Positions 1-8,017 are shown, numbered from the stretch's first letter. The stretch is DNA of 64,000 nt from Dorea phocaeensis (GCF_900240315.1 NZ_OEPZ01000001.1:1-64000); one strand, 5' to 3'. The notes: generated by a model from the sequence alone, not told the origin. Translations and numbers: made by a program.

Positions 1-14
1 GTAGGAGGTGCAGT

Positions 15-323
15 ATGGATACACCTATCGACAGAGCAGAGCACCTAGAGTTTGCGAAGCGAATGGAAGATGAGCATAAGCGCATTAACCACAGACTGAC
101 AGACTTGGAAGAAACCGTCCGGCAGATTGGGGAACTGACTACCAGTGTACATAGCTTAGCGCAGAGCGTGGAGCAGTTGGTTAAGTCGCAGAACCGGCAA
201 GAGAGTCGGTTGGAAGAACTGGAAAGCAGGGACGGGGACACCTGGCGCAAGGTGAAGTGGTATTTATTAACATTGGCGATCGGAGCGGTATTTGGATTAG
301 CAGCTTCGCAGATCGGGGTTTAG
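15..323 (+). CDS. Phage XhlA-like (hemolysin/holin-associated) membrane protein
   Basis: This 102-residue protein has a charged, heptad-rich coiled coil at about residues 15-75 and one hydrophobic helix near the C-terminus (about 80-98, WYLLTLAIGAVFGLAASQ). That is the architecture of the XhlA family, which sits with the holin and endolysin genes in Bacillus and Clostridium phages and assists lysis at the membrane. GGAGG at 4-8 gives an ideal ribosome binding site for the ATG at 15. The holin gene follows 14 bp downstream, so the two are likely co-transcribed. The call rests on topology and context; the coiled coil itself has low sequence specificity. Confidence 0.75.
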   Translation: MDTPIDRAEHLEFAKRMEDEHKRINHRLTDLEETVRQIGELTTSVHSLAQSVEQLVKSQNRQESRLEELESRDGDTWRKVKWYLLTLAIGAVFGLAASQIGV

Positions 324-337
324 AAAGGAGAGATAGC

Positions 338-565
338 ATGTTTAAAAATTGTGTATTAAAAGTATCCGTGGATACAAAGAAATGGTTAAAAGCGGCAGGA
401 ATCCGTGCGGTTAAGACTATGGCACAGACAGCGGTGGCGGTGATCGGAACAGGGGCGGTCATTTCCGCGGTGGATTGGAAGATGGTATTATCCGCATCGG
501 TGGTGGCCGGTGTGGTAAGCATCTTAACAAGTGTAGCAGGCATTCCAGAGGTTGAGGGCGAGTGA
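338..565 (+). CDS. Phage holin, r1t type
   Basis: Translation from the ATG at 338, which is preceded by AAAGGAG at 324-330, gives 75 residues. There are two hydrophobic stretches (about 25-45 and 50-68) and the family-typical segment WLKAAGIRAVKTMAQTAVA near the N-terminus. Members of the lactococcal phage r1t holin family are of this size and make the membrane lesions that release the endolysin. An in-frame start at 257 is possible, but it would overlap the upstream gene heavily and lacks a ribosome site. The gene lies between the XhlA-like and endolysin genes, as expected for a lysis cassette. Confidence 0.8.
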   Translation: MFKNCVLKVSVDTKKWLKAAGIRAVKTMAQTAVAVIGTGAVISAVDWKMVLSASVVAGVVSILTSVAGIPEVEGE

Positions 566-611
566 TCGTCCTCTTTTTCATTGTGTGATATCGCACGGAA
601 AGGAGACGCAT

Positions 612-1847
612 ATGAGTATGAATGGAATTGATATCAGCAATCATCAGGCAGGTTTGGATTTATCTATAGTGCCTTGTGACTTTGTGATCTGTAAGGCGAC
701 GGAAGGAACGACGTTCGTAGACCGCTATTGTGATGGATTTGTGCAGCAGGCGATTGCGCTGGGGAAGCCATTTGGAGTCTATCACTTTGCTTCAGGGAAA
801 AGTTCGGGGAGAGCAGAAGCAGAGTTCTTTTACAATAATATTAAAGGCTATGTTGGAAAAGGGATCCTCGTTCTAGACTGGGAAGGGTCTGCTGTGAACC
901 GTGGTGTAGGATATGCGAAGGAATTTTTAGACCGGCTCTATGAGCTTACCGGAGTAAAGGCATTATTGTATACCTATAATAATTGTGTTAACAGTTACGA
1001 CTGGTCCTCTGTGGTAGCGGCAGACTACGGATTGTGGATTGCTGGGTATTATGCAGGATATCAGACAATGGGATACAATCCGAACGCACCGCTGAAAGGT
1101 GGGACCGGCGCGTGGATCGGCGCGGCAATGTATCAGTATACTTCTTCCGGTAGATTGCCTGGATATGGCGGAAACCTGGATCTTGATGTATTTTACGGAG
1201 ACCGGGAGGCATGGAACCGATATGCAAGTCCAGGACAGGTAGCCGGGGGCTGGGTGAAGGATGAAAAAGGCTGGTGGTACAAGCGGGCAGCCGGAAGCTA
1301 TCCACGCAATGAATGGCTGCACTTGGACAGCTGGTACTGGTTTGATGCGGAAGGCTATGCCGTTACGGGCTGGCAGTTGATTGGCGGTCGCTGGTATTAT
1401 TTTAATGCTGATTGCAGGATGCTGACAGGCTGGCGTTTGATTGATGACCATTGGTATTACTTGAGCAGCAATGGAGACATGTTAACCGGCTGGCAGCTGA
1501 TCAGTGGCAAATGGTATTACCTGACGCCGGAGAAACAGAAGGATGAAGATCATCCACATGGGTCTATGCAAAGCGGATTTGTAGAAGACGGAGGCCGGTA
1601 CACCTATTACTGTATTCCAAAGGGAGAAGGATCGCCAGAAGGGGCTATGATCACTGGCTGGAAACAAATCGACGGGGATTGGTATTATCTGAACGAAGGG
1701 AAAGAGTGTCAGCCTCTTGGCAGTTTAATGAGAAATCATTGGCTTGGGAAGTATTATTGCAAAGATGACGGCAAGATGGCCAAGGACGAGACGCTTGAGA
1801 TCGGCGGGAAGAAGTACGTATTTGACCAGGATGGAAGAGTAATATAA
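612..1847 (+). CDS. Phage endolysin: GH25 muramidase with cell-wall-binding repeats
   Basis: The 411-residue protein starts at the ATG at 612 behind AAAGGAG; an upstream in-frame ATG at 552 overlaps the holin gene and is unlikely. Residues 3-200 form a GH25 lysozyme domain: the opening DISNHQ, with D7, and the LDWEGS motif with D89 and E91 supply the acidic active-site residues that cleave the glycan strand of peptidoglycan. Residues from about 212 to the end contain at least five repeats of the GW-x-WYY/F type (TGWQLIGGRWYYF, TGWRLIDDHWYYL and similar), a CW_binding/choline-binding-like array that tethers the enzyme to the wall. No signal peptide is seen, which fits holin-dependent export. 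Confidence 0.92.
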   Translation: MSMNGIDISNHQAGLDLSIVPCDFVICKATEGTTFVDRYCDGFVQQAIALGKPFGVYHFASGKSSGRAEAEFFYNNIKGYVGKGILVLDWEGSAVNRGVGYAKEFLDRLYELTGVKALLYTYNNCVNSYDWSSVVAADYGLWIAGYYAGYQTMGYNPNAPLKGGTGAWIGAAMYQYTSSGRLPGYGGNLDLDVFYGDREAWNRYASPGQVAGGWVKDEKGWWYKRAAGSYPRNEWLHLDSWYWFDAEGYAVTGWQLIGGRWYYFNADCRMLTGWRLIDDHWYYLSSNGDMLTGWQLISGKWYYLTPEKQKDEDHPHGSMQSGFVEDGGRYTYYCIPKGEGSPEGAMITGWKQIDGDWYYLNEGKECQPLGSLMRNHWLGKYYCKDDGKMAKDETLEIGGKKYVFDQDGRVI

Positions 1848-1880
1848 AAAAGTTCCCGGCAGCCTAAAACTGTCGGGAGC
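1848..1880 (-). terminator. Intrinsic terminator for the minus-strand lipoprotein remnant
   Basis: A 9-bp hairpin (1854-1862 pairing with 1870-1878, one G-U pair) is followed on the minus strand by CTTTTTTATAT. It lies between the converging endolysin gene and the truncated lipoprotein gene, on the phage side of the presumed junction. Confidence 0.6.
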
Positions 1881-1881
1881 A

Positions 1882-2166
1882 CTAAAGAAATTGTACTAAG
1901 AAGTTATCCCCAAACCCAGTCACCAGAGTAAGGTCAATTCCTTCCTCTTCAAAATACCCTTCCTCAATAGCAACATACATAGGAGCGTAGAAGATAGAGT
2001 GTGCCACTTCGTTTAAGGTGACCTTTACTGGTTTGGAAGCTGTTTCTTCTTTTTTTGTATCTGTTGTGGAAGTTGTTTCCTTTGATTCTTCTTTGGAAGT
2101 GCAGGCAAGCAGAGAGGCTGCTGCCATGGCGAGAATGAGAGTGATAGAAATGATACGCTTTTTCAT
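1882..2166 (-). pseudogene. 5' fragment of an NMT1/ThiY-like ABC substrate-binding lipoprotein
   Basis: The ATG at 2166 has a strong GAAGGAGG site. The protein begins with a lipoprotein signal (hydrophobic 5-19, lipobox LLAC, C22), then a low-complexity Ser/Thr/Glu/Lys linker, then the typical start of a nitrate/taurine/thiamine-precursor binding domain (VTLNEVAHSIFYAPMYVAIE, then EEGYFEEEGIDLTLVTGFG). After GFG the family similarity ends, and eight unrelated residues lead to a stop. Full-length relatives have over 300 residues; this has 94. The 3' part is not present to the left, where phage genes begin, so the gene was most likely split by prophage insertion. A simple deletion is the alternative. 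Confidence 0.8.
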
Positions 2167-2217
2167 AGAATCCTCCTTCAATTTTACTGCTATCAGTATA
2201 TGTAGAAGGAGGATTCT
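2167..2217 (-). promoter_or_regulatory. Perfect 13-bp inverted repeat covering the ribosome binding site
   Basis: AGAATCCTCCTTC at 2167-2179 and its exact reverse complement at 2205-2217 are separated by 25 nt. In the minus-strand transcript the downstream arm is the Shine-Dalgarno sequence (GAAGGAGG) of the lipoprotein gene, so folding would bury the ribosome binding site. It could be a translational switch or a chance remnant of a duplication. No known riboswitch fold was recognised around it. Confidence 0.45.
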
Positions 2218-2245
2218 GGTGCGTGATTAAAAAGTCAGGAGAGAT

Positions 2246-3202
2246 TTATGGACGGCACCGATCGCAGGGATCCATGTCCTGATTTATCAATTCGTCTCTG
2301 GAGCCGGTAAATTCTTTTTTGTTTTTGGGCTTCATGTCTTTTACACTGGAACAATCCGGCTTGTGGAATTTATGAGTGTTTTTATTAATGATATAGGTGT
2401 CTTTCGTGGTTTCTTTTGGCGTCTCAGATTTATTGGTTTCCTTTGATTCGGCAGCAGTGTCTGTCTTATGGCTTTCTCCTGTTGCATAGTCAATTTCAAT
2501 TCCGGGCTGTGCATTGTAGCAATACACGTTGAAAGTAACGCCTTTTCCATTATCTTCCAGGGATTTGGCTTCCATTTGCACACCACTGGCAACCAGGTTT
2601 TCACTTTCGTAAATAGGTGTGACGCGGTATAAGACATGGTTGTCAGTTTCGGAGACGTAATCGGCAATTTCATTTTCAAATGGAAGCATACCTTCCACAT
2701 TCAGATACCTTGTACCGGTAATTAGATTCTCCTCGTTTGCATTTTCACCGGTCAGCTGATAACCGATTAGATGGCAGCGGTTGTAGAGATAGTTCCCATC
2801 CACCAGTCCGTTGTACTTAACGGTATGCCAGCCGGAGGGCTTAACCTGACCGATGGAACCACGCTCCTCGGTAGGCATTAAATCGGTTCCAACGCAGGCA
2901 GTGGCGGTACCGCAGCGTCCAAGTGTATCCAGTTCGCTGTAAGATTCATAGGAGTTAGTGTCTAACTCTTCTTCAGTAAATTCCGGTTCATTGTCGTTGA
3001 TTTCTATGTAAGGTTCTCCGGAATATTCTGGAACTTCTTCTACAGAGGCTGCGGAAATGTCGGAAGCAGGGGTATCGGAATCTGTGGAAACGCCAGAAGT
3101 AGCGGTCGTGTCAGATTTATCTGTGGTATTGCCGCATGCCGTGGTGAAAGTAGCAGCAACAAGAAGAAGCAGGATATAGAAGTGTTGTTTTATTCGTTTC
3201 AT
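2246..3202 (-). CDS. Secreted lipoprotein DNA/RNA non-specific nuclease with C-terminal Cys/His zinc-like domain
   Basis: The chosen ATG at 3202 follows GGAGGT (minus strand of 3208-3213) and gives 318 residues. A lipobox (TTAC, C23) is followed by an acidic Ser/Thr linker to about residue 90. The core matches the EndA/NucA-type non-specific nuclease family: a GRCGTA segment, then the catalytic region NRCHLIGYQL and the conserved NLITGTRYLN. After a Lys/Thr/Glu spacer, residues of about 270-318 contain HKPDCSSVKDM and end CDRC, a small metal-binding-like module often found at the end of such surface nucleases. It is expected to degrade extracellular nucleic acid at the cell surface. It is the first intact gene beyond the prophage junction. 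Confidence 0.85.
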   Translation of the reverse strand: MKRIKQHFYILLLLVAATFTTACGNTTDKSDTTATSGVSTDSDTPASDISAASVEEVPEYSGEPYIEINDNEPEFTEEELDTNSYESYSELDTLGRCGTATACVGTDLMPTEERGSIGQVKPSGWHTVKYNGLVDGNYLYNRCHLIGYQLTGENANEENLITGTRYLNVEGMLPFENEIADYVSETDNHVLYRVTPIYESENLVASGVQMEAKSLEDNGKGVTFNVYCYNAQPGIEIDYATGESHKTDTAAESKETNKSETPKETTKDTYIINKNTHKFHKPDCSSVKDMKPKNKKEFTGSRDELINQDMDPCDRCRP

Positions 3203-3322
3203 AAATACCTCCAATGTGTTTTTGTTATTTTGATATCGCTTTATTGTTTCTAGTGTCATAATCATTTATATTATAGCGAATTCCATCAAATTGTCTATTT
3301 AAAAAAATGGAGATAAAGGCAG

Positions 3323-3358
3323 AAAAATGCCGGAGTTCCAGCAAGGAAAACTCCGGCA
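3323..3358 (-). terminator. Intrinsic terminator, minus strand
   Basis: A 10-bp stem (3328-3337 with 3349-3358, TGCCGGAGTT/AACTCCGGCA) is followed on the minus strand by TTTTTCTGCC. It ends the transcript of the 158-residue hypothetical gene to its right. Confidence 0.75.
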
Positions 3359-3368
3359 GTATGTGTGA

Positions 3369-3845
3369 TTAACACATCACAATAATCTTTCGTGGTGTTG
3401 TCTGGGGCGGGATACTTCTGGTTGTGGCAGTGTAGTAAACCAGGAGATTGTGCCCGCCTGGATTGCAGGTGAAACGCTGACCGTTGGCAGTAACGATTTC
3501 TGTGCCCATTCCGATATTCAGCTGAAGAGAACCGTCGGATGCTTCCAGATCATTCCCAAAGAAGCTGGCATAGATAGTTTCATTTTGATTCCTCCGGCTG
3601 ATAATCTCCGCTTGATATCTAGGAGGATAGATCAGGGGGATTGGGAGAGAGGCGTCATAGAATGCCGTGATTGGCATACCGTTTTGCAGACGGATTTGAC
3701 CGGGGATATAGGTGCCGGCACCTATAATAAAGTTGTGAATACCATCGGAGTTACGGATGGTAACCTGTTGTTCGCAGCAATCTTCGCTGAATCCCTGGAT
3801 ATTTTGGATGATACCGCTTATAGGAACCAAATTTTGAGTAGGCAT
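3369..3845 (-). CDS. Conserved hypothetical protein (158 aa)
   Basis: I do not recognise a named family. The protein lacks a signal peptide, is rich in beta-prone segments with several Pro/Gly turns, and has a CC pair (SEDCCEQQ) and a C-terminal cysteine. The opening LVPISGIIQNIQGFS and repeated short strands suggest an OB-like or other all-beta fold, but this is only an impression. It has an own terminator downstream and a short gene upstream on the same strand, so it may be co-transcribed with the gene at 3882-4079. Confidence 0.65.
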   Translation of the reverse strand: MPTQNLVPISGIIQNIQGFSEDCCEQQVTIRNSDGIHNFIIGAGTYIPGQIRLQNGMPITAFYDASLPIPLIYPPRYQAEIISRRNQNETIYASFFGNDLEASDGSLQLNIGMGTEIVTANGQRFTCNPGGHNLLVYYTATTRSIPPQTTPRKIIVMC

Positions 3846-3881
3846 AGGAACACACTCCGTTTTTGATTAGTATATGCGGAA

Positions 3882-4079
3882 TTATTTGGTGTGTTCTTCC
3901 GGTTTGATGTTAGCGGCTTTTGCGCAGGGCGGAAGAAAATGATAGAGCTCTTCGTAAGATTCTAATTCTGCTATAGATATAGGCTCTGATGGAATCAGGC
4001 CGGTACAGTCCTGAGAGGAAGCAGCGTTAGAGAGATAGTCATATGCGTCTATGATTTTCTGATTTTCTTTGTCTTTCAT
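3882..4079 (-). CDS. Small hypothetical protein (65 aa)
   Basis: The ATG at 4079 is preceded on the minus strand by CGGAGGTAC with about 10 nt spacing. The product is soluble and acidic, predicted helical, with no transmembrane segment. It contains SIAELESYEELYHFLPPC, which resembles short uncharacterised clostridial proteins. It reads in the same direction as the hypothetical gene to its left, 36 bp away, so the two may form an operon. Function unknown. Confidence 0.55.
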   Translation of the reverse strand: MKDKENQKIIDAYDYLSNAASSQDCTGLIPSEPISIAELESYEELYHFLPPCAKAANIKPEEHTK

Positions 4080-4154
4080 GGATGAGTACCTCCGTAATTG
4101 TCAAAAATATATTTGAAAGTATGATTTGGTTATTGATTATGAAAATAGAATGTG

Positions 4155-4183
4155 TAGAAAAAGAAGCGGGTATACTGTATAAT
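4155..4183 (+). promoter_or_regulatory. Candidate sigma-A promoter for the PHP-phosphatase gene
   Basis: TAGAAA (4155-4160), 17 bp, TATAAT (4178-4183). The -10 is perfect and preceded by TG; the -35 is weak. It lies 70 bp upstream of the start codon. Confidence 0.45.
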
Positions 4184-4252
4184 ATTTCCAGAAAGGAATG
4201 TGTTTTGAAAATACCAAAGCTACAAAAGGAAAAGAGAAAGAAGGAATTTGTT

Positions 4253-5002
4253 ATGAAGATAGAGATTGACACTCATTCCCATACGCTGGCTAGCGGTCAC
4301 GCTTACAATACCATTCGGGAGATGGCGCAGGCAGCATCTGAAAAAGGGTTGAAAGCGCTGGCGATTACCGAGCATGCACCGAAGATGCCGGGAAGCAGCC
4401 ATCTGTATTATTTTCAAAATTTAAAGGTAGTTCCTAGACGGATGTATGGGATTGATCTGCTGCTGGGTTCAGAGCTGAATATCTTAAATGAGAAAGGAGA
4501 AGTAGATCTGCCTCAGGACGTACTGTCAACGCTTGATCTTACGATTGCCAGCATGCACATGCCTTGTTATGAAGGTTCAAGAGATAAGGAGAGAGTGACA
4601 GAGGCCTATCTGACAGTGATGGAGAATCCATATGTGGATATTATCGGACATCCGGATGACGGGCGGTTTCCAGTGGATTTTGAGGCATTGGCAAAACAGG
4701 CGAAGCGGACGGGAACACTCTTGGAAGTAAATAATGCGTCTTTGAATCCAACAGGATTTCGGAAGAATACGAAACAAAACTGTCTGGAAATGTTAAGAAT
4801 CTGCAAAAAGTGCGGCGTCATGGTAGTGTTGAGCTCAGACTCTCATGTGGATACAGACATTGCAAGGTATCCTTATGTGGAGGAAGTACTCAGAGAAACA
4901 GATTTTCCGGAAGAACTGATTGCCAATACTTCTTTTGATAAATTTCAAAGGATTTTGAAGCGAAACTTGAACGGAGCGTCAAAAGGAGAGAAAAAACTAT
5001 AG
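4253..5002 (+). CDS. PHP-domain phosphatase (YcdX-like)
   Basis: The 249-residue protein begins at the ATG at 4253 behind AAGAAGG; translation upstream in the same frame (from 4082) is low-complexity and unlikely to be coding. Metal ligands of the PHP fold are visible: DTHSHT at residues 6-11, ITEHAP near 40, SMHMP near 102, GHPDDGRF near 128 and SSDSHVDTDIA near 197. This is the YcdX-type subgroup, three-metal phosphoesterases related to histidinol phosphatase and the PHP domain of DNA polymerases. The physiological substrate cannot be read from the sequence. The YerC/YecD gene follows 61 bp downstream. Confidence 0.88.
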   Translation: MKIEIDTHSHTLASGHAYNTIREMAQAASEKGLKALAITEHAPKMPGSSHLYYFQNLKVVPRRMYGIDLLLGSELNILNEKGEVDLPQDVLSTLDLTIASMHMPCYEGSRDKERVTEAYLTVMENPYVDIIGHPDDGRFPVDFEALAKQAKRTGTLLEVNNASLNPTGFRKNTKQNCLEMLRICKKCGVMVVLSSDSHVDTDIARYPYVEEVLRETDFPEELIANTSFDKFQRILKRNLNGASKGEKKL

Positions 5003-5063
5003 ACTTTATGAATTTAGTGTGTTAAAATACTGATAGTGATTTTGTTTCGGAGGAGATAATAAT

Positions 5064-5360
5064 ATGAGTAAAAAAATAAGAACGGAATCCGTAGACTATC
5101 TTTTTAGTGCTATATTAAGTCTGAAAGATAAAGAAGAATGCTATACATTTTTCGAGGATATTTGTACGATCAATGAGTTGTTGTCACTTTCACAGAGATT
5201 TGAGGTTGCCAAGATGCTGAGAGAGCACAGAACTTATTTGGAGATTGCGGAGAAAACGGGGGCGTCTACCGCGACAATCAGCAGGGTGAATCGGTCGCTG
5301 AATTATGGAAATGACGGTTATGATATGGTATTTGAGAGAATTAATGATAACATAGAGTAA
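5064..5360 (+). CDS. YerC/YecD family TrpR-related DNA-binding protein
   Basis: The 98-residue protein carries the signature of the YerC/YecD family: LLSLSQRFEVAKML in the middle and a helix-turn-helix TYLEIAEKTGASTATISRVN at about 62-81, followed by RSLNYGNDGY. This family shares the Trp-repressor fold and is widespread in Firmicutes; its targets are poorly defined. GGAGGAG precedes the ATG. A strong terminator follows 30 bp downstream. Confidence 0.9.
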   Translation: MSKKIRTESVDYLFSAILSLKDKEECYTFFEDICTINELLSLSQRFEVAKMLREHRTYLEIAEKTGASTATISRVNRSLNYGNDGYDMVFERINDNIE

Positions 5361-5390
5361 TCATAGAACAAAATATTGAGAGGACAGGCT

Positions 5391-5420
5391 GTCTGGAATA
5401 TATTCCAGACGGTCTTTTTC
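5391..5420 (+). terminator. Intrinsic terminator
   Basis: A perfect 20-bp palindrome (GTCTGGAATATATTCCAGAC, 5391-5410) is followed by GGTCTTTTTC. Confidence 0.8.
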
Positions 5421-5506
5421 TTTATCCTATTTTAACAGGATTAGCATTGTTATTATCCCTATATTTATCTGTTTGAGTTTATGCTTGAGATAGGGAGGAA
5501 GAGAAG

Positions 5507-5695
5507 ATGATGCATATGATGGGCAGGATTCATAAGATAGAAAGAAAATTTAATGCAAAAGCAGAGAGGCTGGCATATCGCCATCCATTTTGGTCCTTTT
5601 TAATGGTGTTTGTAGGAATGCCGGTATTTGTGCTGGCGGCTGTTTGCATCGGAACGGTGTTGATTGTATTTCCAACGGCATTTCTATTCGGATAG
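5507..5695 (+). CDS. Small hypothetical membrane protein (62 aa)
   Basis: A basic N-terminal half (GRIHKIERKFNAKAERLAYR) precedes one long hydrophobic segment (about 30-58). GGGAGGAAGAG lies about 6-12 nt before the ATG. The gene stands alone between a terminator and the ktr operon. I do not recognise a family. Confidence 0.6.
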   Translation: MMHMMGRIHKIERKFNAKAERLAYRHPFWSFLMVFVGMPVFVLAAVCIGTVLIVFPTAFLFG

Positions 5696-5829
5696 AATGA
5701 TGATTAATATATCCACATTAACAGAATCTTTATGCAGTCTTAATATCGTCATAGACTTACTTATACGTTCTTTATTTTCTTTATAGCATAATTAAGAAGC
5801 TATAAAGAGATGTTAAGGAAGGATGTATT

Positions 5830-7161
5830 ATGAATTTTCGGAATGGGAAAAAGCTGACATCATTTCAGGTAATTGTATACGGCTTTGCGCTGGTAATATT
5901 AACGGGAAGTCTGTTTCTGATGCTTCCGATGGCGACAAGAGACGGGCAGGGGGCCTCGTTTTTGGATGCAATCTTTACATCAACATCGGCGGTGTGTGTA
6001 ACCGGGTTGGTAGTACATGATACAGCGACATACTGGAGCGCATTTGGACAGACGGTTATTATTCTGCTGATTCAGATTGGCGGAATGGGTGTGGTGACAG
6101 TGGCAGCTGCAGTGACAATGGTATCAGGGCGGAAGATCGGACTGATGCAGAGAAGCACTATGCAGGAGGCGATTGCAGCGCCAAAGATGGGAGGAATTGT
6201 CCGGCTGACGGGGTTTGTGCTAAAGGCGACGCTGGTGATTGAGTTAATAGGAGCAGCAGCCATGTCTCAGGTGTTCGTTAAGGAATACGGGTTGGTGAAA
6301 GGAATCGGATATTCCTTGTTCCATTCGATTTCGGCATTCTGTAATGCAGGATTTGATTTGATGGGAGAGAAAGAAGCCTTCTCTTCACTGATTTCTTATC
6401 AAAACAATCCAGTTATTAATATTACGATTATGCTTCTGATTATTATTGGTGGAATTGGTTTCCTGACATGGGATGATATTCGTACGAATCGATTCCATTT
6501 TCATAAATACCGGATGCAGAGTAAGGTAATTCTTACAATGACGAGTATATTGCTCCTGCTTCCGGCACTGTACTTTTTCTTTTTTGAATTTGCAGATATT
6601 CCGGCGGGCGAGAGAGTATGGGTGTCATTATTTCAGTCGGTGACACCAAGAACAGCAGGTTTTAATACGGCTGATCTGACACTGTTAAGTGAGGTCGGTC
6701 AGATGATTATGATTCTTTTGATGCTGACCGGTGGCGCGCCGGGATCTACGGCCGGCGGTATGAAGGTAACTACGGCAGCGGTACTGTTGAAGTCGGCACA
6801 GGCGGTGTTCTGCAGAAGTCAGGATACTCATTTTTTTCGGCGAAGAATTCCATCTGAAGTGGTTCGACATGCGGCAACGGTATTTTTAATGTATCAGATG
6901 CTGTTTTTGGCAGGAGGGCTGGTGATCAGTAAACTGGAAGGCCTTCCAGTGATTACATGTCTGTTTGAGACGGCGTCGGCAATCGGTACGGTAGGTTTAT
7001 CCCTTGGTGTGACGCCGGGACTTGGTATGATCTCAAGATTTATTTTAATAACGCTGATGTTCTTCGGAAGAGTAGGCGGTCTGACATTGGTATTTGCAAC
7101 CTTATCTGGTACGCATCCACAGATATCAAAACTTCCGGAGGAAAAAATTACGGTGGGATAG
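5830..7161 (+). CDS. ktrB: Potassium uptake channel subunit, TrkH/KtrB family
   Basis: A 443-residue polytopic membrane protein. The four pore segments of the Trk/Ktr superfamily are visible, each with the selectivity-filter glycine: SAVCVTGLV, SAFCNAGFD, TPRTAGFNT and SAIGTVGLS. The loop TGGAPGSTAGGMKVTT before the last repeat is also conserved. It moves potassium, usually with sodium, across the cell membrane and requires a cytosolic RCK subunit, which is encoded 14 bp downstream. The ATG at 5830 has GGAAGGATG upstream. The size fits the KtrB rather than the longer TrkH group. Confidence 0.93.
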   Translation: MNFRNGKKLTSFQVIVYGFALVILTGSLFLMLPMATRDGQGASFLDAIFTSTSAVCVTGLVVHDTATYWSAFGQTVIILLIQIGGMGVVTVAAAVTMVSGRKIGLMQRSTMQEAIAAPKMGGIVRLTGFVLKATLVIELIGAAAMSQVFVKEYGLVKGIGYSLFHSISAFCNAGFDLMGEKEAFSSLISYQNNPVINITIMLLIIIGGIGFLTWDDIRTNRFHFHKYRMQSKVILTMTSILLLLPALYFFFFEFADIPAGERVWVSLFQSVTPRTAGFNTADLTLLSEVGQMIMILLMLTGGAPGSTAGGMKVTTAAVLLKSAQAVFCRSQDTHFFRRRIPSEVVRHAATVFLMYQMLFLAGGLVISKLEGLPVITCLFETASAIGTVGLSLGVTPGLGMISRFILITLMFFGRVGGLTLVFATLSGTHPQISKLPEEKITVG

Positions 7162-7175
7162 AGGAGAAAGAAATT

Positions 7176-7823
7176 ATGAAGTCAATACTGTTAATAGGAG
7201 TAGGAAGATTTGGAAAACATATTGCATTAAAATTAGGGGAACTGAATCATCAGGTCATGGTAGTGGACAAACAAGAGGAGCGGATTAACGCTATTCTTCC
7301 ATTTGTGACAAACGCGCAGATTGGGGATAGTACCAATGAGGAGTTTCTGCAGTCTCTTGGAATACGTAATTATGATGTCTGTATTGTGGCAATAGGAAAT
7401 GATTTCCAAAGTTCCCTGGAAACCACCTCTTTGTTAAAAGAAATGGGAGCGAAAATGGTGGTTTCCAGGGCAGCAAGGGATGTACAGGCAAAGTTTCTAT
7501 TAAGGAACGGGGCCGATGACATTGTGTATCCAGAAAAACAAGTGGCGAACTGGACGGCAATCCGTTACAGCGCCGATCATATTCTAGACTACATTGAACT
7601 AAGCAGCAATTATGCCATTTTTGAAGTTACCATTCCGAAGAATTGGATCGGGAAGACAGTAGGGGAAATTGATATTCGTAATAAGTACAGTATTACGATT
7701 ATGGCGGTAAAGAAAGAAGGAAAAATGGATCTTACCGTTTCTTCTTCAACAGAGTTTGAGACGGACGAAACAATGCTGGTACTGGGACGATATCAGGATG
7801 TTAAAAAATGTTTCCACATATAG
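7176..7823 (+). CDS. ktrA: Potassium channel regulatory RCK subunit, TrkA/KtrA
   Basis: The 215-residue protein begins with a Rossmann nucleotide-binding fold (LLIGVGRFGKHIALKLGE, acidic residue in VVDKQEER) and ends with a RCK_C domain (about 135-215). KtrA forms a cytosolic ring that binds ATP/ADP or NAD(H), and in Gram-positives also c-di-AMP through its C-terminal domain, gating KtrB. It starts 14 bp after ktrB behind GAGGAGAAAG. The pair forms the constitutive, low-affinity arm of the potassium locus. Confidence 0.93.
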   Translation: MKSILLIGVGRFGKHIALKLGELNHQVMVVDKQEERINAILPFVTNAQIGDSTNEEFLQSLGIRNYDVCIVAIGNDFQSSLETTSLLKEMGAKMVVSRAARDVQAKFLLRNGADDIVYPEKQVANWTAIRYSADHILDYIELSSNYAIFEVTIPKNWIGKTVGEIDIRNKYSITIMAVKKEGKMDLTVSSSTEFETDETMLVLGRYQDVKKCFHI

Positions 7824-7840
7824 AAAAAGAGGTGTTAGGC

Positions 7841-7978
7841 ATGCAGGAACTCTTATTAATTCTGTCATTAATCGGTTTCGCGGTATATGGCTATCGTTTG
7901 ATGGGAAAGGTTGACTGTTTTGTGGAGGAGAATCAAGAAAGAACACAGGATGACAATCGGAAGGAAGATGTGTTATAA
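7841..7978 (+). CDS. 45-aa single-pass membrane peptide between ktrA and kdpD
   Basis: Reading directly from ATG 7841 (preceded by AAAAAGAGGTG) gives MQELLLILSLIGFAVYGYRL followed by a polar tail ending in EDVL. Residues 3-20 form one hydrophobic helix and the rest is charged. It has exactly the length and layout of the second peptide at 11580-11717 in front of kdpA. Such peptides resemble KdpF, the small lipid-like stabilising subunit of the Kdp ATPase, but its place next to ktrA/kdpD is unusual. It is in a tight row of same-strand genes (17 bp after ktrA, 39 bp before kdpD). Confidence 0.55.
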   Translation: MQELLLILSLIGFAVYGYRLMGKVDCFVEENQERTQDDNRKEDVL

Positions 7979-8017
7979 TTTTCCAAAATAAAAGCGGCAT
8001 CTGTAGGGGGAAGAACC

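Larger units (their letters stand above)
1..1905. mobile_element. Right (lysis) end of a prophage
   Basis: Three consecutive genes of a classical phage lysis cassette (XhlA-like protein, r1t-type holin, GH25 endolysin with cell-wall-binding repeats) occupy the left edge and read toward the right. They meet head to head a truncated chromosomal lipoprotein gene on the minus strand. Lysis genes commonly lie at the end of the late region next to an attachment site, so the junction near 1.90-1.91 kb is probably one end of the prophage. The rest of the phage, including any integrase, lies outside the window. The exact boundary is inferred from where similarity of the lipoprotein to its family stops, not from a visible core repeat. 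Confidence 0.7.

Noticed and set aside
963..1451. Long minus-strand frames opposite the endolysin gene
   Set aside because: They have no ribosome sites and mirror the Trp/Tyr/Gly repeat codons of the real gene, so they are antisense shadows.
5696..5829. Possible c-di-AMP (ydaO) riboswitch before ktrB
   Set aside because: Only 130 nt, AT-rich, and none of the conserved GGG/AAUC-type ydaO core or its pseudoknot could be found.
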